Counted from the first letter of the stretch, positions 11,540 to 23,379 are shown. The stretch is DNA of 64,000 nt from Sinonovacula constricta (GCA_007844125.1 CM017563.1:14298325-14362324); one strand, 5' to 3'. Program-made: numbers and translations. Notes: generated by a model from the sequence alone, not told the origin.

Positions 11540-11605
11540 ATTAGCGCAGATCCTAAAATGACATTTTCATTGGTAGCTGGTTAATCTGGATCTACTATAT
11601 CGTCT
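11540..11605. repeat. H element
   Basis: A left arm (TTAGCGCAGATCCT) and a right arm (TAGCTGGTTAATCTGGATCT followed by ACTATATC) surround an altered centre. Confidence 0.55.
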
Positions 11606-13454
11606 TTGCCTGAAAGATTTGTGCATAATGGGACATTAAGTTGATAGATGTGTTTTAGACTGATATTGTATGTAGATTAACATGCAAGAGAATTTCTCTC
11701 TGTTGTTTTAATTTGTTTTTGCATAATAAAATAATTTTTGAAATTCTGCATCAATTATTATCTTGTGTTAAAATTATATATAAAAAAAATCTCCAAGGTT
11801 TTGTAAAATGTAATTTATTTTGTGTTCAAGTAGAATAAACTATCGCAAGGATGGGCAGTAGTCAATTCTCATTTTAACTGAACTTAAAATGCGGACACAA
11901 ATAAACATATTAATTAAAATCAATTAATTAAAATTGAAATTATGTGTAAGCATATTGTTGATGTCAAAACAAAATCATCATTTGTTAAAATAATTTGTTT
12001 GTCTTTATATCATAACAAGTCTTTATAATGCACACCGAACACATGGTTAGATGAAATATTAATTTGTTTACTCTTAGAAAACCTTAAAGACCTTGAAGGA
12101 AATTAAAACTGTTAATTACAGAACATTATTTTTTAAGAACTCCCAGAGACATCCATCCACCAGACCAGAATAAAACATTTAGACAGGTATTTCACCTTGA
12201 GATGTGTTCAGGCATACTTGCGTTAAGGAACTCGTTTAAAACAGTGGTGGCTAATGGAGGATGTTTTAGTTAAAGGGAGGACACCTGATTTCAGTTTACA
12301 GAAGTTGGTATAACAATATAATTATACTTGTGCATCATTGGATCTACCCAGAGCTTTGTATGTGGTCTTCCTCCAAAATTTATTAAGAATACTACTATTT
12401 TGAAGTTGTGAAAATTAAATTGTATTAAGTTTTCTGGTATGGAATTGATAAATAGACAGACTATACATGTAGCTTCCAGTGTGTTATTGTAGATAAAGAT
12501 TAGTCATCTACTTTTTTCACGTTTTACAAACACAAACAAGTTTTGGTGGATTAAATAAACATTATCTTTAGTCACACTTACCAATAAACTGATATTATGC
12601 TTGGCCATTAAGTTTAAATCAGAGGTGCGTGCTGCTGAGAGGTTAAAGTGCACTTAAAACTTATAGGTGAAAAACAAGGTGTTGATGTTCAGAGGTGCCT
12701 TTTGGAGAGGGTTTACTGTATTCATAAATAGACAGAATATACATGGAGCTTGAAGTATGTTAATATGTACATTTTGCATTTTGTTATGCTAATCTGGATG
12801 TTTTTCAAAGTTTAAAAGTATTTATAGTTGAGGTCATTGTTTGAACAAAATGACTTTAAAGTGACATGTCAATGTCAATTAAAAATAAGGGGATGATACA
12901 ACATCAAAAGTGAATTAAGAATGCCATCATTGGTTAGAACTGGTATATTACTCTAAATATATATTCTCAAAGCAAAATAATAAAGTAAATTTTCAAGATT
13001 GATGACAGCAGCTATATTTGATATTGCTTTTACATTATTAGGCACATGATGTGAGTGAAATACCCTAGTGTTTTGGGGGATGAAGGGAGGGGTCACTTTG
13101 CTTAGGATGAGATTTCATTTTCCAAACAGGACTTGTTTTATGCTACAATTATAAAAAAGTGCAATTTTGGGTACGGAATACCATCTTGAAAAGCAATTAA
13201 ATTGGATTAAAATTATTGTTGTTTTTTTTCTGTGTAGGAGTGGATTTAGTTTAATGTTTAAAGGCAGCCGGCTTGATAAATGACACTCATCCGATTTTGA
13301 ATGTTAAAAACTAAGTTGTTGGTGCTTATATTATTTGGAGAAATATTTTTTTTACAAGATATAGATTTAATTTGCTGCACATGTTAATAAGTTGATGGAA
13401 ATAAAATAGGGGAGCGGGGCAGTTGTAGCTTCTTTTGTGAAACTCCTAAAGCAC
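11606..13454. other. AT-rich stretch with small SINE-C scraps
   Basis: No gene is seen. About 12330-12375 (GGATCTACCCAGAGCTTTGT, GTGGTCTTCCTCC) resembles a SINE-C body fragment. Confidence 0.45.
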
Positions 13455-13900
13455 AAATCCGTAAGGCTTGGGCAAATAGTACAGATCAATTCAAACCAGC
13501 ATCGGCTAAAAGTGAGGGGATAAACGACTTAACTCTTAGCCTGTTAATTACTAATGAATCATGCATAGGCAGATAGTGAATATCCAGATCAGCTTGCTCT
13601 CTTGCTGGGCCTGCCTGTCCTGCTGGCAGCTTGCGCCTGCTGGGAGCTGTCTGTCCTGCTGAGAGCTGTCTGTCCTTCTGGGAGCTGTCTGCCATGCTGA
13701 AAGCTGTCTGTCATGCTGAAAGCTGTCTGTCCTGCTGAGAGCTGGCTGTCCTGCTGGGAGCTGTCTGTTCTGCTTGGAGCTGTCTGTCCTGCTGAGAGCT
13801 GTCTGTTATGCTATGAGCTGTCTGTCCTGCTGGGAGCTGTCTGTTCTGCTGGGAGCTGTCTGTCCTGCTGAGAGCTGTCTGATCGGGTTCTTCACTTACA
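13455..13900. repeat. H element enlarged by an internal minisatellite
   Basis: Two left-arm-like pieces (GCAAATAGTACAGATC near 13472 and GATAGTGAATATCCAGATCA near 13573) precede the array. A right-arm trace, CTGTCTGATCGGGTTCTTCA, follows it. The array occupies the place of the element's CTCCCAGCAGGAG centre. Confidence 0.55.
13602..13880. repeat. Minisatellite, about 19-bp unit
   Basis: The unit is close to CTGCTGGGAGCTGTCTGTC, with alternation of GGGAG and GAGAG and other single-base variants; roughly 14-15 copies. The unit resembles the centre of the surrounding H element. Its open frames on the minus strand are by-products of the repeat. Confidence 0.85.
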
Positions 13901-14544
13901 GCTCCTCAATAACTAGCAATAATTATGTCTTGTGACTTTTGAATGTTTCTGTTTGAAATTATCTAAGAATTAATATGGATTATTTATAAATATGGCAGGT
14001 TATGGGTAAATGTTTACATTATAAGGCATGTGAGACAATCCTTTTATCTGCAGCTCTGTTAACGAAACATGGAGATTGATGAATGAAGTTTTACAGCAGG
14101 TTTAAAACTGCATTTTAATGGTACAAGTTTGTGGCAAAAGGATGTGCAAATGTGGGAAGTGTTCATTACAAATGCTTTAAAATTTTGTTCGTTATGAAAT
14201 TGTGTTAACATATAGAGAAAGGTGAATAACTGTTTTACAAAGTGTTTATAAATGTATCATAACTGAATAAGTTAGTGAAATAAGTATGTGGGAAGTGATG
14301 AGTGAAACAAGTTTAAGTTCCTTATGTGATAGTGTAAGATTGTGAAGATGGTAGATTGTTTTTGTTTCAGATGTACAGGATTGTGTGATAAGGATGTGTT
14401 ACTGATAAATATAGACATGCGTAGATTGAAAGAGACAGTTTATTTAACCCTTAGCTTGCTATAAATATCTAGAATCTACACTTAACTCTGTGTTTGCGGT
14501 ATAATTAAAAGTACATAAAACTATTTAGAGATAAATTGCCAGAG

Positions 14545-14612
14545 ACACAGCAACAAATAGTGCAGATCCTGATCAGGCTGCTTTCACAATCAGATCTATA
14601 CTTTTTGCTTAT
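14545..14612. repeat. H element
   Basis: CAAATAGTGCAGATCCTGAT then CAGGCTGCTTTC and CAGATCTATACTTTTTGC give two recognisable arms. Confidence 0.65.
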
Positions 14613-14665
14613 AAAAACATGCCAAGTAGGCTTAGAGTTAAAATTATAAATAAAATGATAAGGGT

Positions 14666-14985
14666 TTAAAGGTGGTACCTGACAGTTTTGTTTTTTAAAC
14701 AACAAAAAAAAAGGTTTTTATTCCAAAATGTCTCAAGAAATGCTGTTTATTTATCAATAAGAAAATTGAAGCATAACACCCCATGTGTAACAAACATGTA
14801 TTTCCTGTCTGAGCCACGCTGCACAGTTAGTTATTTTTTAACTGATAAAACCACATGATCACTTACAATATATTTTCATCCGGGTAATTGGCTCTGACGT
14901 TGATGTCTGTTTTACCACCATGTTTATGAACATTTAGAGCAATTTATGTCATGATTTGTTTTGTCTGACAACTGAGGTGGTGTCA
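14666..14985 (+). mobile_element. T-MITE, 3'-truncated
   Basis: It starts TTAAAGGTGGTACCTGACAG and contains the family block ATTTCCTGTCTGAGCCACGC and GATGTCTGTTTTA. The right terminus is not recognisable; similarity fades near 14960-14985. Confidence 0.65.
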
Positions 14986-15008
14986 GAATCATCGTTACTT
15001 TTTTATTT

Positions 15009-15325
15009 ACCGGACCTGGTAGCGCAGTTGGTCCAGCATTGGCTCCAGGTTCGGGAGGCCCCTAGTTCAATCCCAGGCAGCGACATTCCAAAATTGTTAA
15101 AATGGTAGCGCTATAGCTTCCTTGCGGAGGCTCAAGTAAATATAAGGTTAGTTCCACAAGTGGTTGGCGCGGTGTTAGGATAAGATGACTGGGTGTGGTA
15201 TCAGGTGTTCACGGCATGCTATACACAGTGAAGGCAGCACTATATCTGCTTCAAGTGAACCCCGTCTCCAGATAACTGAAATACTGTTGGTGTGATGGTA
15301 ATAAACCCGATAAACAAACAAACAT
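15009..15325 (+). mobile_element. SINE-A copy
   Basis: The tRNA-like head ACCGGACCTGGTAGCGCAGT has A box TAGCGCAGTTG and B box AGTTCAATCCC. The conserved body includes AATGGTAGCGCTATAGCTTC, GTTCACGGCATGCTATACAC and CAGTGAAGGCAGCAC. The tail is GATAAACCCGATAAACAAAC. No convincing target duplication is seen. Confidence 0.85.
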
Positions 15326-16814
15326 CTTTATTTAGATGACAGCTCGAGTTTGTGAAGAGATTATGCCAAACTTCCACATTCAATAGGTGTAAGATATTGT
15401 TACATGTATTTGGTAAAGGCAAACTGATGCTATCTTTAACATGTGGGATAATGTTAACATTGTAGATGAAAAGTGCTTTGAAATTTTACACATGCAAATG
15501 TTCTGAACTAGATAGAAGATTTGTAGACAATGACATCTACTTAAAGAAAGTAAAAAAATTGTTTTAAGTTAATTGATGACCAAAAAAAAATTTAATGTAA
15601 AAGCTGAAGAAACATTGAAATTTAATAAACAAAAATAATTAATTTCCTTTCATTATAAGTGGATTACCTTTATAAAGTAGGAACTTTGACTTAAAAATTA
15701 AAAATGCAGAACACAAATTAACACTAAGGCAAGTTAATATAAAGTACAAAGCTTTTTAAAACTTAAAACTTTACAGGTCCACATAACAACCAAACATTTT
15801 TGCAGGTTTAAATGTGAAAATCTGTAAGCCTAGTGCCATATTATTAACTTGGGCTTAAAATGTTGCATTTTAACTTTTTGCTATAAGAGGTGTCCCTGAG
15901 AAATTCTTTTATATATCTGCATGATATATTGAGCTCTGGCAAAGTAATTTCAGTTTTTAAAAGATAAAATTTAATCCCCTGGAAACATATTTTCTCACTA
16001 ATATTAACTTAGACTTACGAATCAAAAGTTTATGATTTAATTGTAGAGGCATTAGTAGTAATGTTTGTTCTAGATTATAATAGATTGTTAACAACTCTTT
16101 ATTAATGTCAAGTTATAAGAGAGTCTGTTAAGCCCAGTTTATTGGGGTGAAAGACAAATAGAAAGGTGTCTTTGAGTAGAATATTAATTTTTCCAGATTG
16201 CTGGAATGCTGGCTCAGGCATTTAAATCATGAAATAAGAATGGTTAAAAACTCAAACCAGTGTTGAATTATTTCCCAGGCAGGTTTCCAAAAGGTTTAAC
16301 ATAGTTATTAAAATTTTAATGTTGAAGGAATTCAGTGTTTAACCTTCTTAATACTTATTTTATATGATTTGAAGAAATAATATATACTCAGTATTCTGAA
16401 TAGTTGTTTGAAAAGTTGGGCGTCAGTGTAAATGATTAATTGACTTCTTTAAAGTCTAGGAGTTACTTAGCTTTTTTTTTTAAAATTTATACATAAATTA
16501 ACTTCAACACATTGATTGGTAAATATGGTAATTCCAAAGAGAAGATCAAATAAAACTTTATGCACTGAGTCACATCTTTTCTTCATAAGATATCACACCA
16601 TTTCATCAATGATAGGTAACATGTGGACCGTATTCATCAATATAAAAATCATATAACCAGAAAATATATTGCAAGGATGGGTTATTTATATCATAACTTC
16701 TTTTATAGGGTGTGTCTTGATAAAGTAATTTCTTGTTCATTTATAGATCGCTTATACTGTAGCAAGAATGCATATTTTATCAACTGCTAAAGCAATTTTA
16801 ATTTGGTTCGCTTA
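15326..16814. other. AT-rich non-coding stretch
   Basis: No gene or recognised repeat is seen. Confidence 0.45.
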
Positions 16815-16860
16815 GACAAATAATTCTGATCAGGATCGCCATTTTTTGCCGCATAGTCTC
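16815..16860. repeat. H element, short
   Basis: GACAAATAATTCTGATCAGG followed by ATCGCCATTTTTTGCC is a compact hairpin form. Confidence 0.45.
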
Positions 16861-16922
16861 AAACAAGCTAACTTGTTTCATTGCATTTAGTTGTCAATAA
16901 GCTGAAAGCTAGAAATGAATAA

Positions 16923-17028
16923 TGTTTTTAACCCTTTTCTTGCTGAAAACACTATTCAACCCAGTAACATGCTAAAAACTTAAGACCCTAATAGTGTTTC
17001 CAGTAAGTAAAGGGTTCAATGAATGAAA
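16923..17028. repeat. P element (palindromic repeat)
   Basis: TTGCTGAAAACACTATT on the left is complemented by AATAGTGTTTCCAGTAAG on the right, with AACCCTT and AAGGGTT at the outer ends. A second copy is at 23380-23462. Confidence 0.6.
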
Positions 17029-17064
17029 CATGTGAAAAGATTAGAATCACTTTAAAAATTCTTT

Positions 17065-17182
17065 TCAGTTGACCTTCAGTATCCATGGTTCTACCTAGAT
17101 ATAAGTCTGTGATCCTTCTCCACCAATAATTAGCTGGAGGTTACGTACCATAATTGTGTTGGTTTGATGTAACAAAAAACAA
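17065..17182 (+). mobile_element. SINE-C body fragment
   Basis: CATGGTTCTACCTAGATATA, CCAATAATTAGCTGGAGG and CATAATTGTGTTGGTTTGAT followed by GTAAC match the SINE-C body. The head is missing. Confidence 0.65.
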
Positions 17183-17206
17183 AGAAACCTTTCAATGCAC
17201 AAATTG

Positions 17207-17375
17207 TGAGTCCCAGCAAGGAGTTAACTTCCATGTTGGAACATCTTCCACCTGACCTGTGGGCGCATTGGTGGTTCTATTAATCTGTGGGTAACTTTCT
17301 CCATCAGCGATAGCTAGAAATATCATCATAATGACCACATTTGGGTCGGCATGATATGAAATCACTCGAAAGGAA
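17207..17375 (+). mobile_element. SINE-C fragment, second tandem piece
   Basis: It resumes just inside the head (GTGAGTCCCAGCAAGG) and runs through CCACCTGACCTGTGGGCGCA and TTGGTGGTTCTATTAA to CATAATGACCACATTTGG. It sits directly after another body fragment in the same orientation. Confidence 0.6.
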
Positions 17376-17404
17376 ACGAAATGTTAAAACAATAACAATT
17401 CTTG

Positions 17405-17520
17405 TAGTTAGCCATTAGCTTGCTTAGCACGTTTTCATATGGCTTGGATAAAAATAGTGTTGATCCAAGATCTGCACCATTTGCTGCTGAGACTTTGGCA
17501 ATATATATGTCTTGTCACTT
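17405..17520. repeat. H element with flanks
   Basis: TAGCTTGCTTAGCA leads into AAAATAGTGTTGATCCAAGA and TCTGCACCATTTGCTGCTGA. The downstream flank CAATATATATGTCTTGTCA is shared with the family. Confidence 0.6.
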
Positions 17521-17972
17521 CTGCCTGTCACTGTAAATATTTGGCTAACAAAAATCCTCAGCAATCTAACAAATTAATGTAGAAGGCAAATGGTGAAGGT
17601 CAGTGATGATATAGTGAGTTGAAGCACCCATTATCAGTCTTTTGTTATATAGCGGCTACTACTTAGTAGTTCTGTTTAGAACTGGTCAATTGCCATGTGT
17701 TGCATCATGCAATTATTTACTCAGTTTAACTCTAAGTGGGGTTTCTTGTAATTAATTAGCTTTCTTCCAGCTCTTTGGCAAATGTTGGTGTCTTTTGAAG
17801 GTCTTTTTACCACTATTTTTGACTTTTTGATGAAGCAGTATATTTTAAATGTATTTTCTTCTCAAATCATATGCTACTAAGATAATCATTTGAATCACCT
17901 GGATGATTTACAACATTCAGAGATTGGTTAAGATTCATCAGGAGCTATAATTTAAATTTGTCCCCCTTTGGG

Positions 17973-18191
17973 CTAGTGGGTTTGACATCCTCTTTCATTA
18001 AGAAAGTAGGGATGTGCATGGAAGAGTAACTTGGATTTTTTTCCATAGCACCTAGTGGGTTCACAACAACTTTCATCAAGGATTTGCAGCCTCTGAGTGT
18101 TAGATGGATATTCCCCATCAATTACCTTAACTACCATTGTCAGGTATTTGTCTTGGACTTCAATCAATACTTCTCTCAGGACATAATCCAC
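17973..18191 (-). other. Unassigned open frame, possible decayed coding fragment
   Basis: The minus strand has a 72-codon open frame of balanced amino-acid composition, including a stretch VVKVIDGEYPSNTQRLQ, and it lies in DNA less AT-biased than its surroundings. It opens with GTG rather than ATG, and neighbouring frames carry further open pieces, as in an old coding fragment with frameshifts. No family is recognised. It could equally be chance. Confidence 0.2.
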
Positions 18192-18352
18192 TAAGATGGT
18201 TTATCTGGAGTGAATGTCTGTGTGTGATGGGAGTCATTGGATTCTCAACTCTTGGCCCTTGTGTATTTTTGTTCATATTGGGTAATAAATTCTTAGGGTT
18301 TTTTTCTGCATACAACAAAATGCAAAGACAATTTTGTCATTGCTATATAATC

Positions 18353-18432
18353 TCGGCAGCAAATAGTGCACATCCTGATCATACAGCTCTCAGTGGAATC
18401 TGGTTGATCCAGATCTGCATTATTTGTGTATG
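18353..18432. repeat. H element, near consensus
   Basis: GCAGCAAATAGTGCACATCC, TGATCATACAGCTCTCAG and TGGTTGATCCAGATCTGCAT followed by TATTTGTG form two arms around a GTGGAAT centre. Confidence 0.75.
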
Positions 18433-18600
18433 TTGGTTGGCTTCACAGTTCAGAGTTAATTTTGTAGAGAAAGAGGATTTTATTGACTATAATTAATTCT
18501 TAATAGTTGCTTAATAATCAAATATTGAGAATTGTTTCTGTTCCATTTATTGCTTATATTCCAGTAGCTCTTTAGTGAGACTTGTTCAAGTGTATGTTTT

Positions 18601-18840
18601 GGGGTTGCCGGTGGCCGAGTGGTTAGAGCCGCACCACACCCCCTCACAAGCGTGATTTCGAGTCCTGCTCAGGGTCAGTCCATTCTTTTGGGGAGTTTAT
18701 CTACTTAACAAGTGGATTTTCAGTGGTTCTACTCAGACATAAGTCTTCGGTCCTTTTCCATAAAAAATTAGCTGGATATGTCAAGTATGACCCATAATTA
18801 TGTTGATGTGATGTAACAAAAAAAAAAAAAAAACACCCCA
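18601..18840 (+). mobile_element. SINE-C copy with poly-A tail
   Basis: A box TGGCCGAGTGG matches consensus and the B box reads ATTTCGAGTCC. The body includes GTGGTTCTACTCAGACATAA and ATTATGTTGATGTGATGTAA, ending in a run of about 15 A's. The intact head and pure A-tail suggest a relatively young copy. Confidence 0.8.
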
Positions 18841-18849
18841 AAAAACTAA

Positions 18850-21610
18850 AATATGTTTTAATTCATTTTAGCAATATTTTACATAATAACCATGTAGGGA
18901 TGTGTTAAAAGTGTGGCAGGTTTTACATACATACATTTTACCAAAATATATATATATATTGAAAACATTGCTTTTGAGGATAGCAATGCATCTTTGTTGA
19001 TGTCACATGTTCTTATAGCTAGGCACTGCCACTGTAAACCAGAAGGATTACATGTGCTTGCTATTGCTGCTTACACAAACCCATTTCGTACATATACATC
19101 AAACTGAAGCAAGAGTCACTATCTAATGAAACACCCAAATATCTGCAAATGTATATAGCTTGCCCAAAGCAGCCTAAAAATAGAAGTAAATGTATTCTGG
19201 CCATGACATTCTTGTTGTGGAATTTTTTTTTCCCAAATATCAAATCTAGATCTATGTCCAGATAGTGCATGTATGGGCTTGACCAATAGTGGGAATGTTA
19301 CACCTAAATGTTGGCAGTATCATCGATATTTGTCCGGGATGAGGCAGAAAAAATGCTGGGAAGCGATTTTCCTAAGAGATTCCTGTTCTGTGGAATATTT
19401 TGGTTCTTATTGATTGTTTTTCCAGCATAGGGCATTCAATCGGTTCACTTTAGACTGTTTTGTTCTTCTTCTGTTGTATTTGTTTTCAAGCCATATTTAT
19501 TCCTATAAATTTGTGGACAATACAAAGCTCAGTAGAGATTTGGCTGAAGACTCGGCATCCAAAGGTGCAGACCTTGAGCAAATTGTTTCCTACACTATTT
19601 GCCTTGAACTGATCAGTTATTGCAAAGCAGGATAAGAATTCCTTGGTACCATTTGAATAATTTAGTGTATTTTCTGAGAAAGTTGGGTTTCTTTCATCAA
19701 TAACAGTGATAAGGCTGTATCATTAATTTGATTTTTGCTCTCTTTAGCGTTAGTTACTTGTGATATTGGGATGAATGAGTTTTAATGTTCTGATGTAAAG
19801 ATGGCTTACAGATAATGGTGTAAACAAGGCATCACTTGCTTAAGTTTCAGCGATATCTTCTCAAGATGTTCTGGAAGGAACAAGAATTTGTTTTTTCTGT
19901 CTCAGGTGTTTTTGATTTGAGTTATTAATTAATTCACATTCAAAAGTAATACAGTTTATTCAAATCCATTTTTTTTTCATTTATAAAGTTACTGGTTTTT
20001 GTTGTTTTAATCATTGTGTTGTAGTGTGAAAGACTATTTTTCATGTCTCTGCAATAATTTTAATTATAGCTCTTTCTCTCATAGGTGTTGGCACTTGTTA
20101 ACCTTTATTTTATTCAAAAATTGTCAAAGGTTTTCACTTCAAACTTAAAATACTTGTTTCCTTTTAACAGCAGAACCCATTTCAAAGGGGTGTGTAATGC
20201 TAAAATTAACATTGGCAGAGTTGTGCCCCTTTCCAACTTCAAATTTTATTAGACTATCCAGCTTGAGAAAAATGGATTGCGCTCTGTCTTTAGGCACGTC
20301 TTTGTTTCTTTTGATGTTTGTATAAATACTGCAGGTATTTGGGTGTTGCAAGATATGTTTATCTCTTTTGATTTATCCACATGTTTCATTTGCAAGTTCA
20401 TAATTGATTTATGATCTTAATTGATACAATCTATACAAATTCTTTTATTTTGTGTTAGGCTATCTCCATAACTTGGTGGTTTGGTTATCAGGTTTCATGT
20501 TTCATTATAATGTTTGTATAAGTAGCACAGGTACAGAATTATAGGAGTAGTTTAGTAACAATGATATGTAAGCATGACATCTATGGTCCCTTTTTGGATC
20601 AGTACGTTTTGGACAACTTGAATAGATCAGTTTCTTTGCAGTCTGGGTTGTGTAAATACTAAGATTCTATCACCATTATGTAACAACAGTTGCATTTAAA
20701 TTAGATTTTTTTTTTAATTTGATTTTTAAGGGGATCAGCACATTTGTCACCAATAGTTAAAATGTTCATTTTATGCTCAGAGTAAATAATTACCCAATTA
20801 ATTAATAATAATGATGGTTGTGCTGCAAAAGGGGAAACATCCATTTTGTATATTAGGTAAACATGTTATTGACCAACTTCTTATAAATCTTGTTCTGTGT
20901 GGGTCACCAGACCCGACATAAAAATATGCCCGACCCTACCATTTTTTTTAGGTCTGTAAATAAAAATTTGTTGCACTTTGTATTGTAGAGATACGGTAAC
21001 GAAAAGTTTTTGTTTGTTTACTTCAGCCATTGTTGACCTACTTAAGAAAATTTTGACTTCCGGTAATACCATGGTAAAAGTTTAGACCCGCGATATTTGC
21101 AAAAACGACTATTAACATACTCCAACTGTTACCTTGTACCTTGTCAATCTTTCAAGGGGTCATAGGTTTGAGGAGCCAGTATGGTTTGAGCCGATTGTAC
21201 CCAGGAATATTAAATGTCTATAATTGGGTGGGGGGGGGGGATCTTACCTAGTCCTGGAGAGCATGTTACCCTAACAACACAATTTTTTTAGGCTCATAAA
21301 AAAAAACACAATTACTGTTCATGTTGCTTTACTCTATTGAAGTTATCAATATTTTATTTTATGTGTATTTCTAGATGAGCAAGTTTTCAACTACATGTAA
21401 GGGTCACAGTATATGTTAAACTAATAATTACCTGATGTTTTATGCATTATCAATTTACCTGTTTACATTTTCAATGTGTAGTGTTGTTAAGTCAGCATGC
21501 CATGAGTAACTTTTGTACTCTATTTGTATGTAAAATAATTACCTGTTTTCTGATTCATTTAAAAAGCAAGAGATCTTAGCCTGATTAAAGCAAAAACTAA
21601 CATTGCTTAG
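18850..21610. other. AT-rich non-coding stretch
   Basis: No gene is supported. About 19540-19630 (ACACTATTTGCC) may be a decayed H element. The minus-strand frame at 20881-21072 sits in a patch of lower AT content but has no recognised motif. Confidence 0.4.
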
Positions 21611-21611
21611 G

Positions 21612-21851
21612 AACCGGCTGCAATAGCTCAAGTGGTAGAGCGTCAGCTTGCGGATCGGGAGGTCGTGGGTTCAAACCCCGGCCAGGTCAAATCTTAGACT
21701 TTAAAGTTGGTAGTAGTGACATCCCTCCTAATGCTCGGGGCTAAGGGACAGCATTACGCCTGACTCGTTGGTGCCAGTATAATGGACCGGCCAGGTTCAG
21801 TCCCTGGGCACCTCTTAAGTGCACAGTATCGGTAAAAAATGCTGGCAAATT
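21612..21851 (+). mobile_element. SINE-B copy
   Basis: The head ACCGGCTGCAATAGCTCAAG carries an A-box-like TAGCTCAAGTGG and the B box GGTTCAAACCC. The body is AAGTTGGTAGTAGTGACATC, GACAGCATTACGCCTGACTC and CAGTATAATGGACCGGCC. The 3' end passes straight into a 42-bp minisatellite. Confidence 0.85.
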
Positions 21852-22472
21852 CTAACTAGGATACCTAACTGGTATCTCCTGACAGGGATTACCTAAACTA
21901 TGATACCTAACTAGGATTTCCTGACAGGGATTACCTTAACTATGATACCCAACTAGGATTTCCTGACAGGGATTACCGTAACTATGATACCCAACTAGGA
22001 TTTCCTGACAGGGATTACCGTAACTAGGATACCTAACTAGGATTTCCTGACAGGGATTACCTAAACTATGATACCTAACTAGGATTTCCTGACAGGGATT
22101 ACCTAAACTATGATACCTAACTAGGATTTCCTGACAGGGATTACCTAAACTATGATACCTAACTAGGATTTCCTGACAGGGATTACCTAAACTATGATAC
22201 CTAACTAGGATTTCCTTACAGGGATTACCTAAACTGTGATACCTAACTAGGATTTCCTGACAGGGATTACCTTAACTATGATACCCAACTAGGATTTCTT
22301 GACAGGGATTACCGTAACTAGGATACCTAACTAGGATTTCCTTACAGGGGTTACACTAACAAGGATATCTAACTAGGATTTCCTAACTAGGATAAACCCT
22401 AACTTAGGATACCTAACTGGGATTTCCCAGCTGGGATTGCCTTAAACTAGGAATTCCTACCTGACAATTAGA
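21852..22472 (+). repeat. Minisatellite, 42-bp unit, abutting SINE-B
   Basis: Each unit contains CTAGGATTTCCTGACAGGGA followed by TTACCTAAACTATGATACCT and AA. About 14 copies are present, nearly identical in the middle and degraded at the right end, where units shorten. The array begins exactly at the SINE-B 3' end. Confidence 0.9.
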
Positions 22473-22838
22473 CTGTACTGTACACTGTAGCAACAGGAGG
22501 CTCTTGTCAGGAAAATTCCATTTTTTTTATGTCAAGTATTGGCACAGCAAACATATACATCTTCTGTTGGTAGTAGTATTATAATCAATGTGTTTACTCT
22601 ATTGAGTATCTCTGTTAGCTTTTTCTGGCTGTTAATTTTCATATGTTGTTTGCCTCGTAAGATTGATGTCTTCTGTTGGTCTGTAAGTGCTCATCTTCAT
22701 TGGTCTTGAATTGTCTGTTTTTCTTTCATCAGAAGCTCTTAAAATAGTCTGTTTTCCTGAAAAATATTTTTTCTTTAAAATAACAGGCTTATGTTTAGCT
22801 ATAATCTGACCTGTGGGACAAAGTTTTATATAAGTCCT

Positions 22839-23057
22839 GGGGTCGTTTTCCTAAAGAATCAGAGTTATTTGTCCTGACATCAACTAAGAAATTTTCTTTA
22901 ATTTTGAAATATTTTCTTAGATGTAAAAAATTACTTTAATTTCATTAATAAAACCATTAAATCTAAGACATTCTTTTGGATTTTTCCAAAATTTAAGGAT
23001 AATTCTTAGCGTAAGTAAGAAGAATTAGTAAATAAGATTCTTTTTGAATACAACCCC
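22839..23057. mobile_element. Inverted-repeat element (MITE-like)
   Basis: The left end GGGGTCGTTTTCCTAAAGAA and the right end, whose complement reads GGGGTTGTATTCAAAAAGAA, are imperfect inverted repeats of about 22 bp. The AT-rich interior repeats TTCTTAG-type strings on both strands. No coding capacity and no clear target duplication. Confidence 0.5.
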
Positions 23058-23159
23058 TAAAACTGTTGAGCCAAAGTTCTAAATCTAATCTCTTTTTTTG
23101 TTGTTCAGGCTTAGGTAAATGGTGTTGATACAGTCCACCCTGTAACCAAATCCTACGGG

Positions 23160-23310
23160 GATAGATTAAATGTGAAGATCCCAATCAGCCAGCTCCTGCG
23201 GTGCGTCAGTGGTTCTGCTCAGACATAAGTCAGGGGTCTTCCTTCACCGATACTTGGCCGGATGTCGCCAATATGACCATAATTGTGTTGGTGCGATGTA
23301 ACAAAAAAAC
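23160..23310 (+). mobile_element. Chimeric junction: H left arm joined to SINE-C body
   Basis: An H-type left arm (GTGAAGATCCCAATCAGCCA then GCTCCTGC) continues without a break into SINE-C body (GGTGCGTCAGTGGTTCTGCT, GACCATAATTGTGTTGGTGC, GATGTAAC plus A's). The junction lies where the families share CCAGCT and CTGCGG-like letters, so a microhomology-mediated rearrangement is plausible. Confidence 0.6.
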
Positions 23311-23379
23311 TTAAAAGTATTTTATTCAGCTAGAGACCCTCAACAACTGTTCAGTTAAAACTTCTTTAGCTAGTTAACT

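Noticed and set aside
18137..18496. A 119-codon plus-strand frame
   Set aside because: Its second half lies in an H element and the peptide shows no domain; it also opposes an equally unsupported minus frame.
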